A stretch of DNA of 5,948 bases, taken from contig JALZWD010000154.1 in the NCBI GenBank assembly GCA_023300365.1, positions 1 through 5,948 on the forward strand, read 5' to 3'. Source of the DNA: Flavimaricola sp. (GTDB taxonomy: Bacteria; Pseudomonadota; Alphaproteobacteria; Rhodobacterales; Rhodobacteraceae). The notes beneath the pieces were generated by a model. The model was given only the letters and a program-made list of their open reading frames with translations, was not told the origin of the DNA and did not search any database. Both the position numbers and the translations under genes were made by a program. Shown here one piece after another: positions 1 to 5,319 of this stretch. Position 1 is the stretch's first letter. The number at the start of each line of letters is the position of its first letter.

Positions 1-681
1 GAATACCGGATGGACGGCATGCCCGAGGAGATCGAGACGCTGTGGTCACAAGGCCAAGAAATGATGCGCGATGCCGGCGCCGAGATCGTTGATATCAGCC
101 TGCCGCACACCAAATACGCGCTGCCGGCCTATTACGTGATTGCCCCTGCCGAAGCCTCGTCCAACCTTGCGCGTTATGACGGCGTGCGCTTTGGCCACCG
201 TGCCAAAATGGACGCGGGCGACGGGATCACCGAGATGTACGAAAAGACCCGCGCCGAGGGCTTTGGCCCCGAAGTTCAGCGCCGGGTGATGATCGGCACC
301 TATGTGTTGTCGGCGGGTTTTTATGATGCCTATTACAACCGTGCCCGCCGCGTGCGCGCGCTGATCAAACGTGATTTTGAGACCGTGTTCAACGACGGCG
401 TGGATGCGATCTTAACACCTGCCACGCCTTCGGCGGCCTTTGGCTTGGGGGAGATGGCGGATGCAGATCCAATCCGCATGTATCTTAACGATGTCTTTAC
501 GGTCACAGTGAACCTTGCTGGTTTGCCGGGGATTTCAATTCCAACTGGCTTTGATTCCAACGGCTTACCCCTTGGTCTTCAATTGATTGGGCGTCCTTGG
601 GAAGAAGGCGATTTGCTCAATTGTGCCTTCTCGCTTGAACGTGCGGCACAATTTGTGGGCAAACCCGCCAAGTGGTGGTAA
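1..681 (+). CDS. gatA: Aspartyl/glutamyl-tRNA(Asn/Gln) amidotransferase subunit A, C-terminal part (5' end outside window)
   Basis: GatA is the amidase subunit of the cytoplasmic GatCAB complex. It releases ammonia from glutamine, which is used to convert misacylated Glu-tRNA(Gln) or Asp-tRNA(Asn) to the correct amide form. The frame is open from base 1 ([12 protein letters not shown]) to TAA at 679-681, giving about 226 residues against a usual 490 or so; the N-terminal half with the Lys-cisSer-Ser catalytic triad is therefore missing from the window. The visible part has the amidase-signature C-terminal features: the D-A-I-L-T-P-A-T-P block, the [21 protein letters not shown] block, and [19 protein letters not shown]. 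The KPAKWW terminus is familiar from Rhodobacterales GatA. There is no terminator after the stop and the next gene begins 34 bases on, so cotranscription is likely. The specific GatA assignment over another amidase-family enzyme is strong, from these blocks and the C-terminus. Confidence 0.96.
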   Translation, partial: EYRMDGMPEEIETLWSQGQEMMRDAGAEIVDISLPHTKYALPAYYVIAPAEASSNLARYDGVRFGHRAKMDAGDGITEMYEKTRAEGFGPEVQRRVMIGTYVLSAGFYDAYYNRARRVRALIKRDFETVFNDGVDAILTPATPSAAFGLGEMADADPIRMYLNDVFTVTVNLAGLPGISIPTGFDSNGLPLGLQLIGRPWEEGDLLNCAFSLERAAQFVGKPAKWW

Positions 682-715
682 ATTTCTGCTTGAGAAAAGG
701 TTGAGGGTGTCTGTT

Positions 716-1483
716 ATGATCCGCGCAATTGCATTTGTTTGTACGCTACCGCTCTTGGGCGCCTGTGTGCCGACTGTTCCCAACAGCGGCGTTGAGGCGG
801 GCTCAAGCGGGCCCACACAATTCGATATTGACCGTGCGCGCCGTGAACAGGCCTTGGCAGGTCCGATTGTGCGCACGACCAATGGCATTGTGCCACCCAA
901 TGCGACGGATATCATTCCGTCCTCGGGCATCCCGCAAACCGGAAACACGATCGCGCCGGGTGAATTACAGGCGGCGGGCATCGGCACGCAAGCGGCGGCC
1001 GCTCCGGTGACGGGGGCTGATCCTTTGCGCACTCAAGGGGTGCAAGCCTCACCCTCGAACGCGGTTGACCCAAACAATTTCCAAATCGCTTCGACTGGCA
1101 TCTCAAGCGAGCAAGACTTCGACAGCGTCAGCAGCGAACGTGATATCGCCGCCGATGCCGCCCTGCGCGAACAACAACAATCGGTGTTTCAGGTGATCCA
1201 ACCCGAAGCCTTGCCCGAACGTGGCAATGTGGGCCCCAACATCGTGGAATACGCGCTTTCCGCGCCAAATCGGCGTGGCCAAGAATGGTACAGCCGGTCC
1301 ATCCTAACAACACAGGCCCGGTTTGAACGCAATTGCGCCAGCTATCGTTCCGCAGATGACGCACAGCGTGATTTCCTCGGGCGTGGTGGTCCGCGGCGTG
1401 ATCCGCGCGGCATTGATCCCGACGGCGATGGCTTTGCCTGTGGTTGGGATCCGGCACCGTTTCGTGCCGCTGTCGGCAACTGA
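716..1483 (+). CDS. Excalibur calcium-binding domain lipoprotein
   Basis: This is a predicted 255-residue secreted lipoprotein. I chose ATG 716 because the frame then opens with a short lipoprotein signal, MIRAIAFVCTLPLLGAC, with lipobox LGAC and lipidated Cys17; a GAGGG ribosome site lies at 703-707, 8 bases upstream. A longer in-frame start at 587 would sit inside gatA and bury the signal. Residue 18 is Val, not Asp, which is compatible with outer-membrane sorting. The middle (about 20-190) is low-complexity, rich in Ala, Pro, Gln and Ser, and probably disordered. The last 55 residues form an Excalibur-like module: paired cysteines C207 (in ERNCASY) and C242, and an acidic loop D234-x-D236-x-D238-G resembling an EF-hand calcium loop. 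The function is not known for the family; a periplasmic or envelope role is inferred. It lies between gatA and an amidase gene and overlaps the latter. Confidence 0.85.
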   Translation: MIRAIAFVCTLPLLGACVPTVPNSGVEAGSSGPTQFDIDRARREQALAGPIVRTTNGIVPPNATDIIPSSGIPQTGNTIAPGELQAAGIGTQAAAAPVTGADPLRTQGVQASPSNAVDPNNFQIASTGISSEQDFDSVSSERDIAADAALREQQQSVFQVIQPEALPERGNVGPNIVEYALSAPNRRGQEWYSRSILTTQARFERNCASYRSADDAQRDFLGRGGPRRDPRGIDPDGDGFACGWDPAPFRAAVGN

Positions 1484-1983
1484 ACCCGCTCACACATCCA
1501 TCGCCCAATTTTGGGCCACGCAAGGACGGTGCAGGGCCCAGCCTGATCCTGATCCATTATACCGCGATGCAAAGTGCGGACGCCGCCTGCGCGCGCTTGT
1601 GTGACCCTAAGTTCGAGGTCTCGGCCCATTATCTCATTGATCGCGACGGCGCATTGCGTGGCCTTGTGGCCGAACAAAATCGCGCATGGCACGCCGGGGC
1701 AGGGGCCTGGGGCGATATTGTCGATATCAACTCGCATTCGATTGGGATTGAGCTTGATAACGATGGCCAAAGCCCGTTTTCGGCGCCGCTCATGGACACG
1801 CTTACGGCTCTGCTGCGCGGTATCATGGCTCGCCATAACATCGACCCGGCAAATGTGGTCGCCCACTCGGAAACCGCACCGGGGCGGAAAATTGACCCCG
1901 GCCCCCGATTTGATTGGGCGCGGTTGACCCGGCTTGGCCTTGCGGCACGCTTGGGCGTTGACCGAAAGCGCCCAGAGGATTAA
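1444..1983 (+). CDS. N-acetylmuramoyl-L-alanine amidase, AmpD-like (Amidase_2)
   Basis: This is a zinc amidase of the AmpD/PGRP fold, which cleaves the bond between N-acetylmuramic acid and L-alanine in peptidoglycan fragments. From TTG 1444 it is 179 residues. Putative zinc ligands are H38 (in LILIHYTAM), H141 (VVAHSE) and D151 (RKIDPGPRFDW), with K149 and E103 (IGIELDN) at the positions of the AmpD catalytic residues. The PGPRFDW ending of the core is typical of the family. No signal peptide is visible, so it is probably cytoplasmic, in anhydromuropeptide recycling. TTG 1444 is the only ATG/GTG/TTG start after the upstream in-frame stop at 1414-1416, and has no good ribosome site; recognisable homology begins only near THPSPNFGPR. 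CTG 1480, overlapping the lipoprotein stop as CTGA, is an alternative giving 167 residues. Either way translation is probably coupled to the upstream gene. Confidence 0.92.
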   Translation: MGSGTVSCRCRQLNPLTHPSPNFGPRKDGAGPSLILIHYTAMQSADAACARLCDPKFEVSAHYLIDRDGALRGLVAEQNRAWHAGAGAWGDIVDINSHSIGIELDNDGQSPFSAPLMDTLTALLRGIMARHNIDPANVVAHSETAPGRKIDPGPRFDWARLTRLGLAARLGVDRKRPED

Positions 1984-1986
1984 CCC
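1958..1986 (+). promoter_or_regulatory. Putative rnpB promoter inside the amidase 3' end
   Basis: TTGACC (1958-1963) is a good -35 match and is followed after 17 bases by TAACCC (1981-1986), a weak -10. Starting 7 bases after the -10 would place the first transcribed base at about 1993, where the RNase P RNA P1 helix begins. The -10 is poor, so the support comes mainly from the -35 and the fit to the RNA end. Confidence 0.42.
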
Positions 1987-1992
1987 CAAGCT

Positions 1993-2374
1993 TGCGCGGA
2001 TGGCTGGGCGGTCGCTTCTTTGGGGGAAACCCCAAGGGGGAGGAAAGTCCGGACTCCACATGAAACGGTGCCGGGTAACGCCCGGCGGGGGCAACCCCAG
2101 GGACAGCGCCACAGAGAACAGACTACCTCGCACTTGCGGGGAAAAGGTGAAACGGTGGAGTAAGAGCCCACCGCGGACGTGGCAACACGAACGGCACGGC
2201 AAGCCCCACCGGGAGCAATGCCAAATAGGGACCTCGTGCCGCTTGCGGCGGATGACATGCATCCAGACGGTCCGGGTTGGCAGCTAGAGGCCTGTTGGTA
2301 ACAGCAGGTTCAGAGGAATGATCGCTGCCCTTCTTCGGAGGGGTACAAAATCCGGCTTATAGGCCGTCCGCGCA
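1993..2374 (+). ncRNA. rnpB: RNase P RNA, bacterial class A
   Basis: This is the catalytic RNA of ribonuclease P, which matures tRNA 5' ends together with the RnpA protein. The ends are set by the P1 helix: 1994-2005 pairs with 2362-2373 over 12 bp including G-U wobbles. A P3-type hairpin with a GAAA loop lies at 2017-2038. The CR-I signature GAGGAAAGTCCGGACTCC begins at 2040. P4 forms between 2045-2053 and 2351-2358, with U2048 bulged as in all bacterial RNase P RNAs. Hairpins with TAACG and GCAA loops follow at 2070-2098. The GTAAGAGCCCACCG element (2159-2172) and the GGCAAGCCCCACCGGGAGCAA-like element (about 2198-2218) match conserved core segments. Near the 3' end are GAGGAATGATCGC, a UUCG-capped hairpin (2327-2344), and ACAAAATCCGGCTTATAG (CR-V). 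The length of about 382 nt is normal. Exact ends are good to a few bases. I see no clear intrinsic terminator after it. Confidence 0.96.
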
Positions 2375-2402
2375 TTAACTGAGCAATTGCGGCCATAGGC
2401 CA

Positions 2403-2430
2403 TTGACTTGGCCCCCGGCACAGGTAAAAG
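2403..2430 (+). promoter_or_regulatory. Putative rpmG promoter
   Basis: TTGACT (2403-2408, 5 of 6 to consensus) and TAAAAG (2425-2430, 4 of 6) are separated by 16 bases. The start of transcription would be near 2437, leaving a leader of about 50 bases before rpmG. A TTGACTTGG -35 is a familiar form in Rhodobacterales. It lies just downstream of rnpB, so rpmG is probably transcribed independently. Confidence 0.55.
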
Positions 2431-2486
2431 GCAAGCCTGAGATTGATGGTGCGCCGCGCGGTGCCCAGCCGAAATAGGAGCCTGCC

Positions 2487-2654
2487 ATGGCGAAGCCAAC
2501 CACGATTAAAATCCGCCTGAACTCAACAGCAGGCACAGGCCACTTCTACGTGACCAAAAAGAATGCCCGCACCATGACCGAGAAAATGGTCGTGCGGAAA
2601 TATGATCCCGTCGTGCGCAAGCACGTCGAGTATAAAGAAGGCAAAATTAAGTAA
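2487..2654 (+). CDS. rpmG: 50S ribosomal protein L33
   Basis: L33 is a small protein of the large ribosomal subunit. The 55-residue product runs from [20 protein letters not shown], through [10 protein letters not shown] and [18 protein letters not shown], to TAA at 2652-2654, the full usual length. It has no cysteines, so it is the zinc-independent (C-minus) form found in alphaproteobacteria, not the CxxC form. An AGGAG ribosome site at 2476-2480, 6 bases before ATG, fixes the start. It stands alone: rnpB lies upstream with its own promoter, and a strong terminator follows at 2683-2707. It converges on the MAPEG gene. Confidence 0.97.
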   Translation: MAKPTTIKIRLNSTAGTGHFYVTKKNARTMTEKMVVRKYDPVVRKHVEYKEGKIK

Positions 2655-2682
2655 GACCTTCGGTCAGTCCAACTGACTTAAT

Positions 2683-2707
2683 GGCCGCCCCTCGGGGCGG
2701 TCTTTTT
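2683..2707 (+). terminator. Rho-independent terminator of rpmG
   Basis: An 8-bp GC-rich stem (2683-2690 with 2695-2702, core CCGCCC/GGGCGG) with a CTCG loop is followed immediately by TTTTT. A weaker 6 to 7-bp hairpin (2662-2678, GTCAGT-CCA-ACTGAC) precedes it. On the minus strand no T-run follows the stem, so it should not work for the convergent MAPEG transcript. Confidence 0.92.
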
Positions 2708-2711
2708 CGTT

Positions 2712-3104
2712 TCAAAACGCCTGTACCAGCACAACAATCAACAGGCCAATCTGCGCAATAAGCGTGCCCATCATGCCGTAAAACCGAAACATCCAATGCA
2801 ACCCATGCCGGATGAAATAGGCGCCGTGCAGGATGCGGCCAATGGTGAACACCGCCGCCAGCAGCCCAAGGATCACGCCACCTCCACCCTGCACCTCGCA
2901 CAGAGCGACAAGGATCAATGCAATCGGCATTTGCTCGGCGGCATTGCCATGGCCCCGGATCAGCTTGGCCAAGACCCGGTCTTCATTGTCGCCCAGCACC
3001 ACGCCATTGCCACGCCGATACCGGATCACAGCGACGGTCAGGATGAAAAATAGCGCGCCATTGAACACGGCCGTCCATGTGGTGATTGGCAATGAAAGTT
3101 CCAT
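2712..3104 (-). CDS. MAPEG family inner-membrane protein (YecN-like)
   Basis: This is a 130-residue protein of the MAPEG family (membrane-associated proteins in eicosanoid and glutathione metabolism). Four membrane segments are visible at about 9-28, 57-72, 77-97 and 108-128. The family motif is clear: R50-x-x-x-N54-x-x-E57 in LIRGHGNAAEQMP and R90 in FTIGRILHGAYF. These residues bind glutathione in characterised MAPEG enzymes. Spacing and sequence resemble E. coli YecN, whose substrate is not established, so glutathione-linked activity is only inferred. The start ATG is preceded by a GGGGCGGA purine stretch as ribosome site. The terminator of the upstream Bax1 gene ends about 20 bases before this start, so its promoter is unclear. 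It ends convergent with rpmG. Confidence 0.9.
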   Translation of the reverse strand: MELSLPITTWTAVFNGALFFILTVAVIRYRRGNGVVLGDNEDRVLAKLIRGHGNAAEQMPIALILVALCEVQGGGGVILGLLAAVFTIGRILHGAYFIRHGLHWMFRFYGMMGTLIAQIGLLIVVLVQAF

Positions 3105-3124
3105 AAGTCCGCCCCTTTGAATGT

Positions 3125-3153
3125 AAAAAGGGCCGGCGTTTCCACCGGCCCTT
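3125..3153 (-). terminator. Rho-independent terminator of the Bax1/YccA gene
   Basis: Read on the minus strand, GGGCCGG, an 8-base loop and CCGGCCC form a perfect 7-bp stem (3151-3145 with 3136-3130), extended by A-T pairs and followed by TTTTT (complement of 3125-3129). It lies 22 bases after the Bax1 stop. A T-run does not follow on the plus strand. Confidence 0.92.
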
Positions 3154-3174
3154 GTTCAGGTCATGTCGTTCAAA

Positions 3175-3918
3175 TTACTCGCGATTGCCAAGCAACTGCA
3201 GCAAGAACATGAACATGTTGATGAAATCGAGATACAGGTTCAACGCACCCATGATCGCAGATTTCCCAAGCCATTCCGCATCGCCATGCTGTGCGTGGGC
3301 GATATAGTCGGTTTTGATCTTCTGTGTGTCATAGGCTGTCAGACCCGCAAAGATCAGCAAACCGATGATCGATACGGCCCATGCAATCGCGTCAGACTGC
3401 ATAAAGATGTTAACCACAGATGCGACGATCAAGCCGATCACGCCCATAATCAAGAACGATCCCCAGCCCGAGATGTCCTTTTTCGTGGTATAGCCCCACA
3501 GAGACAGGCCGGCAAAGGCGATTGAGGTGATCAAAAACACCTGCGCAATTGACCCCATGTTAAAGGCGATAAAGATCCAAGAGATCGACAGGCCCATCGC
3601 GGCGGCAAAGACATAGAAAAACGTTTGTGCTCCGGCAGCCGACAAGCGGTTGATCATTGCGCCAAACAAAAACACCATGCCAAGCGGCAGGAACATCAAA
3701 ACCCATTTCAGCGGGCTTAGGAACAATGTCTGACCAAGCGACGTCAGCTCGCCAGTGGCAGTCACAGTCATTGAGCCAATAGCCCAAGCAGCAGCAAACG
3801 TGATCAAAAGACCAAACGACATGGTGCTATAAACTTTGTTCATATGGGTGCGAAGACCCTGATCAATATCGGCCGCGCCTACGCCCGCCGTCGATCTGAT
3901 CGTATTGTATTCAGCCAT
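3175..3918 (-). CDS. Bax inhibitor-1/YccA family membrane protein
   Basis: This is a 247-residue member of the BI-1 (UPF0005) family of polytopic inner-membrane proteins. The B. subtilis member YetJ is a pH-sensitive calcium leak channel, and E. coli YccA modulates FtsH; the role here is not known. Six clear hydrophobic segments lie at about 33-50, 70-90, 98-119, 124-142, 153-173 and 177-195, with a seventh, C-terminal one at about 224-244. The two family aspartates thought to form the pH sensor are D197 (in LTAYDTQ) and D231 (in LYLDFINMF). Two ATG codons are adjacent (3921 and 3918). I chose 3918 because the GGAGGT ribosome site (3929-3924) is then 5 bases away instead of 2, and family members commonly begin MAEYNTIR. 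The gene has its own terminator and probably its own promoter. Confidence 0.95.
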   Translation of the reverse strand: MAEYNTIRSTAGVGAADIDQGLRTHMNKVYSTMSFGLLITFAAAWAIGSMTVTATGELTSLGQTLFLSPLKWVLMFLPLGMVFLFGAMINRLSAAGAQTFFYVFAAAMGLSISWIFIAFNMGSIAQVFLITSIAFAGLSLWGYTTKKDISGWGSFLIMGVIGLIVASVVNIFMQSDAIAWAVSIIGLLIFAGLTAYDTQKIKTDYIAHAQHGDAEWLGKSAIMGALNLYLDFINMFMFLLQLLGNRE

Positions 3919-3970
3919 CATTGACCTCCAAGATAACGGTGCCCGTAAAAGCCGGGCGGGATATGCTGCT

Positions 3971-3999
3971 AATATTGGGGCTTATTGGTCAGTTTTCAA
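3971..3999 (-). promoter_or_regulatory. Possible promoter of the Bax1/YccA gene
   Basis: On the minus strand TTGAAA (3999-3994, 5 of 6) lies 17 bases upstream of AATATT (3976-3971); TATTAG (3974-3969) is an alternative -10 with a longer spacer. The leader would be about 45 bases. The -35 is good but the -10 is ambiguous. Confidence 0.35.
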
Positions 4000-4037
4000 G
4001 GGAAACCGAGGCTGATTTCCAATGAATTCTGATGGCT

Positions 4038-4073
4038 TTCCGCGGATTTTGCTTGGAAACCCGCGGAATTTGC
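4038..4073. repeat. CCGCGG-based inverted and direct repeat between the DUF1127 and Bax1 genes
   Basis: TTCCGCGG (4038-4045) and CCGCGGAA (4061-4068) are perfect inverted arms of 8 bp around a 15-base spacer. The same segment also reads as an imperfect direct repeat, CCGCGGATTTTGC (4040-4052) and CCGCGGAATTTGC (4061-4073), 12 of 13 identical with a 21-base period. It lies just after the DUF1127 stop on the minus strand. No T-run follows the stem in either direction, so it is not a classical terminator. GGAAA/TTTCC motifs recur around it (4001-4005, 4016-4020, 4037-4041, 4055-4059). Confidence 0.7.
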
Positions 4074-4085
4074 CAAAGGCGGCGA

Positions 4086-4298
4086 TTATCCGACCCAATG
4101 GCAAGGCACGTCCCACATTGGGCGCGCGGCTTCTGTCTTGGCATCTTGTGCAGAAATGCCGATATCGGCCAATTGTTGCGGGCTCAGCCGGGCCAAGGCG
4201 CGCCGCTGGCGCCACAGGGCAATCATCTGGACCGGGCCATGGCCAACAAATTGGCGCGGGGCGGAGGTTGAAATCGGTGTTGCGGTCAAATCGGTCAT
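4086..4298 (-). CDS. Small DUF1127 domain protein
   Basis: This is a 70-residue protein with a DUF1127 (YjiS-like) domain at about residues 25-62: MIALWRQRRALARLSPQQLADIG, then ISAQDAKTEAARPMW. The arginine-rich first helix, the L-x-x-L-x-D-I-G turn and the final P-x-W are the family hallmarks. The start is ATG 4298, preceded at 7 bases by AAAGGAG (complement of 4306-4312); an upstream in-frame ATG at 4325 lacks this site. The family is widespread in alphaproteobacteria and includes small regulators or RNA-associated proteins such as CcaF1 of Rhodobacter sphaeroides; in Brucella several are targets of the LysR protein VtlR. Here the gene is divergent from a LysR gene, 118 bases apart, which suggests control by that regulator. 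Its own function cannot be stated. Confidence 0.88.
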   Translation of the reverse strand: MTDLTATPISTSAPRQFVGHGPVQMIALWRQRRALARLSPQQLADIGISAQDAKTEAARPMWDVPCHWVG

Positions 4299-4343
4299 AT
4301 CTATCGCTCCTTTTGGCGGGGTCACTGTTTGTCTCGTCTGGGC

Positions 4344-4371
4344 TTGAACTAGCGGATGTGTGTGGCATAAG
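4344..4371 (+). promoter_or_regulatory. Possible promoter of the LysR gene
   Basis: TTGAAC (4344-4349, 4 of 6) and CATAAG (4366-4371, 4 of 6) are 16 bases apart. Transcription would begin near 4378, giving a leader of about 40 bases to ATG 4417 and arguing against the upstream ATG at 4384. Both hexamers are imperfect. Confidence 0.33.
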
Positions 4372-4389
4372 TAAAACGAATGAATGTTA

Positions 4390-4414
4390 ATCTATCCATC
4401 AAGGATCGTGATAG
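4390..4414. promoter_or_regulatory. Candidate operator: CTATC/GATAG dyad before the LysR start
   Basis: CTATC (4392-4396) and GATAG (4410-4414) form an outer dyad, with ATCC/GGAT (4394-4397, 4403-4406) nested in it. The heptamer ATCTATC at 4390-4396 recurs exactly at 4299-4305, next to the DUF1127 start. LysR proteins bind imperfect dyads of T-N11-A type and often repress their own gene; T4393 and A4405 fit that spacing. The motif is short and could be chance. Confidence 0.25.
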
Positions 4415-4416
4415 TT

Positions 4417-5307
4417 ATGCGCAACCTAGACCTTACCGCCCTGCGGGCCTTTGTGACCGTGTGTGAAACCCAAGGGGTGACAAGTGCGGCGGCGCGTCTC
4501 AACCTCACGCAATCGGCGGTGTCGATGCAGCTTAAGCGGCTGGAGGAAAGTCTTGATCTCACGCTCCTTGATCGCTCCAACCGGGCGATGGTGCCCACGG
4601 CCGTTGGCCAACAATTGCTGTCCTACGCGCTCCGCCTACTGGCGCTGAATGACGAGGCCTACACACGCTTGACGGCACGCGATTTTGTCGGCGAGATTTC
4701 CCTCGGCGTCCCACACGACATCCTCTACCCCGCGATCCCGCAGGTCTTGCGCCAATTCAACGCGAGCTTCCCGCGCATGAAAATCCGGCTGCTGTCGTCC
4801 CTGACCAAAGTGCTGCACCGCGATTTCGCAGGTGGCGAAGTTGACGTGATCCTCACCACCGAAGACATCTTGCTGCCCGGCGGCGAAACTCTGGTCGAGC
4901 GCCCGCAGGTATGGATCGGCGCGCAAGGCGGGGCTGCTTGGAAACAACGGCCCTTGCCCTTGGCCTTCCAAAAGGATTGCAATTTTCGCTCACTGGCGGT
5001 CAAGGCGCTGGATGGTGACAACGTCCAATGGGAAATCGTCGTCGATACCGACAGTTCGCGCACCGTCGATACATCCATCAGCGCCGACCTCGCGGTGCAT
5101 GTGGTGGTCGAAGGGACAGAACCGCCGATGGTTGAGGTCATCGACCACGGCGGCGATCTGCCCGTGTTGCCCAAAACGCAAATCAACCTGTATCAATCGC
5201 CACAATCCACCAGCCCGGCCCAAGATGCCTTGGTCGCGATGATCCGCGAAGGATACCGGAATTCATTGCCCGCAGTCGTGGCCAAGGATGTGGCCGAAGT
5301 GGCCTAA
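4417..5307 (+). CDS. LysR family transcriptional regulator, LrhA/HexA-like
   Basis: This is a 296-residue LysR-type DNA-binding regulator. The N-terminal winged helix-turn-helix lies at about residues 5-64, with recognition helix TQSAVSMQLKRLE at 31-43. The effector domain follows from about residue 90. Several blocks line up with E. coli LrhA: LLSYALRLLALNDEA, GEVDVILTTED, PLAFQKDCNFR, WEIVVDTDSSRTV and DLPVLPKTQINLY. LrhA/HexA/PecT proteins regulate motility, adhesion or virulence in enterobacteria; the target here is unknown. I chose ATG 4417 because the protein then begins MRNLDLTALRAF, as usual for the family, with AAGGA at 4401-4405 as ribosome site (11-base gap). ATG 4384 and GTG 4408 are in-frame alternatives. 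It is divergent from the DUF1127 gene, its likeliest target, and its stop lies in a 12-base tandem duplication. Confidence 0.94.
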   Translation: MRNLDLTALRAFVTVCETQGVTSAAARLNLTQSAVSMQLKRLEESLDLTLLDRSNRAMVPTAVGQQLLSYALRLLALNDEAYTRLTARDFVGEISLGVPHDILYPAIPQVLRQFNASFPRMKIRLLSSLTKVLHRDFAGGEVDVILTTEDILLPGGETLVERPQVWIGAQGGAAWKQRPLPLAFQKDCNFRSLAVKALDGDNVQWEIVVDTDSSRTVDTSISADLAVHVVVEGTEPPMVEVIDHGGDLPVLPKTQINLYQSPQSTSPAQDALVAMIREGYRNSLPAVVAKDVAEVA

Positions 5308-5319
5308 GAAGTGGCCTAA
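5296..5319. repeat. Perfect 12-base tandem duplication at convergent stop codons
   Basis: GAAGTGGCCTAA occurs twice back to back (5296-5307 and 5308-5319). The first copy carries the TAA stop of the LysR gene (5305-5307). The second carries the TAG stop of the oxidoreductase on the minus strand (complement of CTA, 5316-5318). Nothing resembling a terminator hairpin lies between the two genes. Confidence 0.95.

Noticed and set aside
587..715. N-terminal extension of the lipoprotein from ATG 587
   Set aside because: It lies within gatA and would bury the lipobox signal; ATG 716 has a ribosome site and a proper lipoprotein start.
1342..2262. A 306-codon minus-strand open frame
   Set aside because: It is antisense to the lipoprotein end, the whole amidase and rnpB, and has the composition of a GC-rich shadow frame.
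1934..2287. Long open frames across this stretch on both strands
   Set aside because: They cover the RNase P RNA, whose conserved core and helices explain the sequence; their translations are Arg, Pro and Gly rich with no family features.
2384..2401. GCAATTGC and GGCC-ATA-GGCC palindromes after rnpB as a terminator
   Set aside because: The stems are only 4 bp and no T-run follows, so they do not make a convincing intrinsic terminator.
2662..2678. GTCAGT/ACTGAC hairpin as a separate terminator or attenuator
   Set aside because: The stem is short and lacks a T-run; the adjacent GC-rich stem at 2683-2702 is sufficient to end rpmG transcription.
3990..4085. Small RNAs of the CcsR type downstream of the DUF1127 gene
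   Set aside because: The CUUCCUCC loop motifs that define the Rhodobacter repeats are absent on the minus strand; only CCGCGG-based repeats are present.
4022..4390. Plus-strand open frame of about 120 codons
   Set aside because: It is antisense to the DUF1127 gene, which has a recognisable domain and ribosome site; the plus frame has neither.
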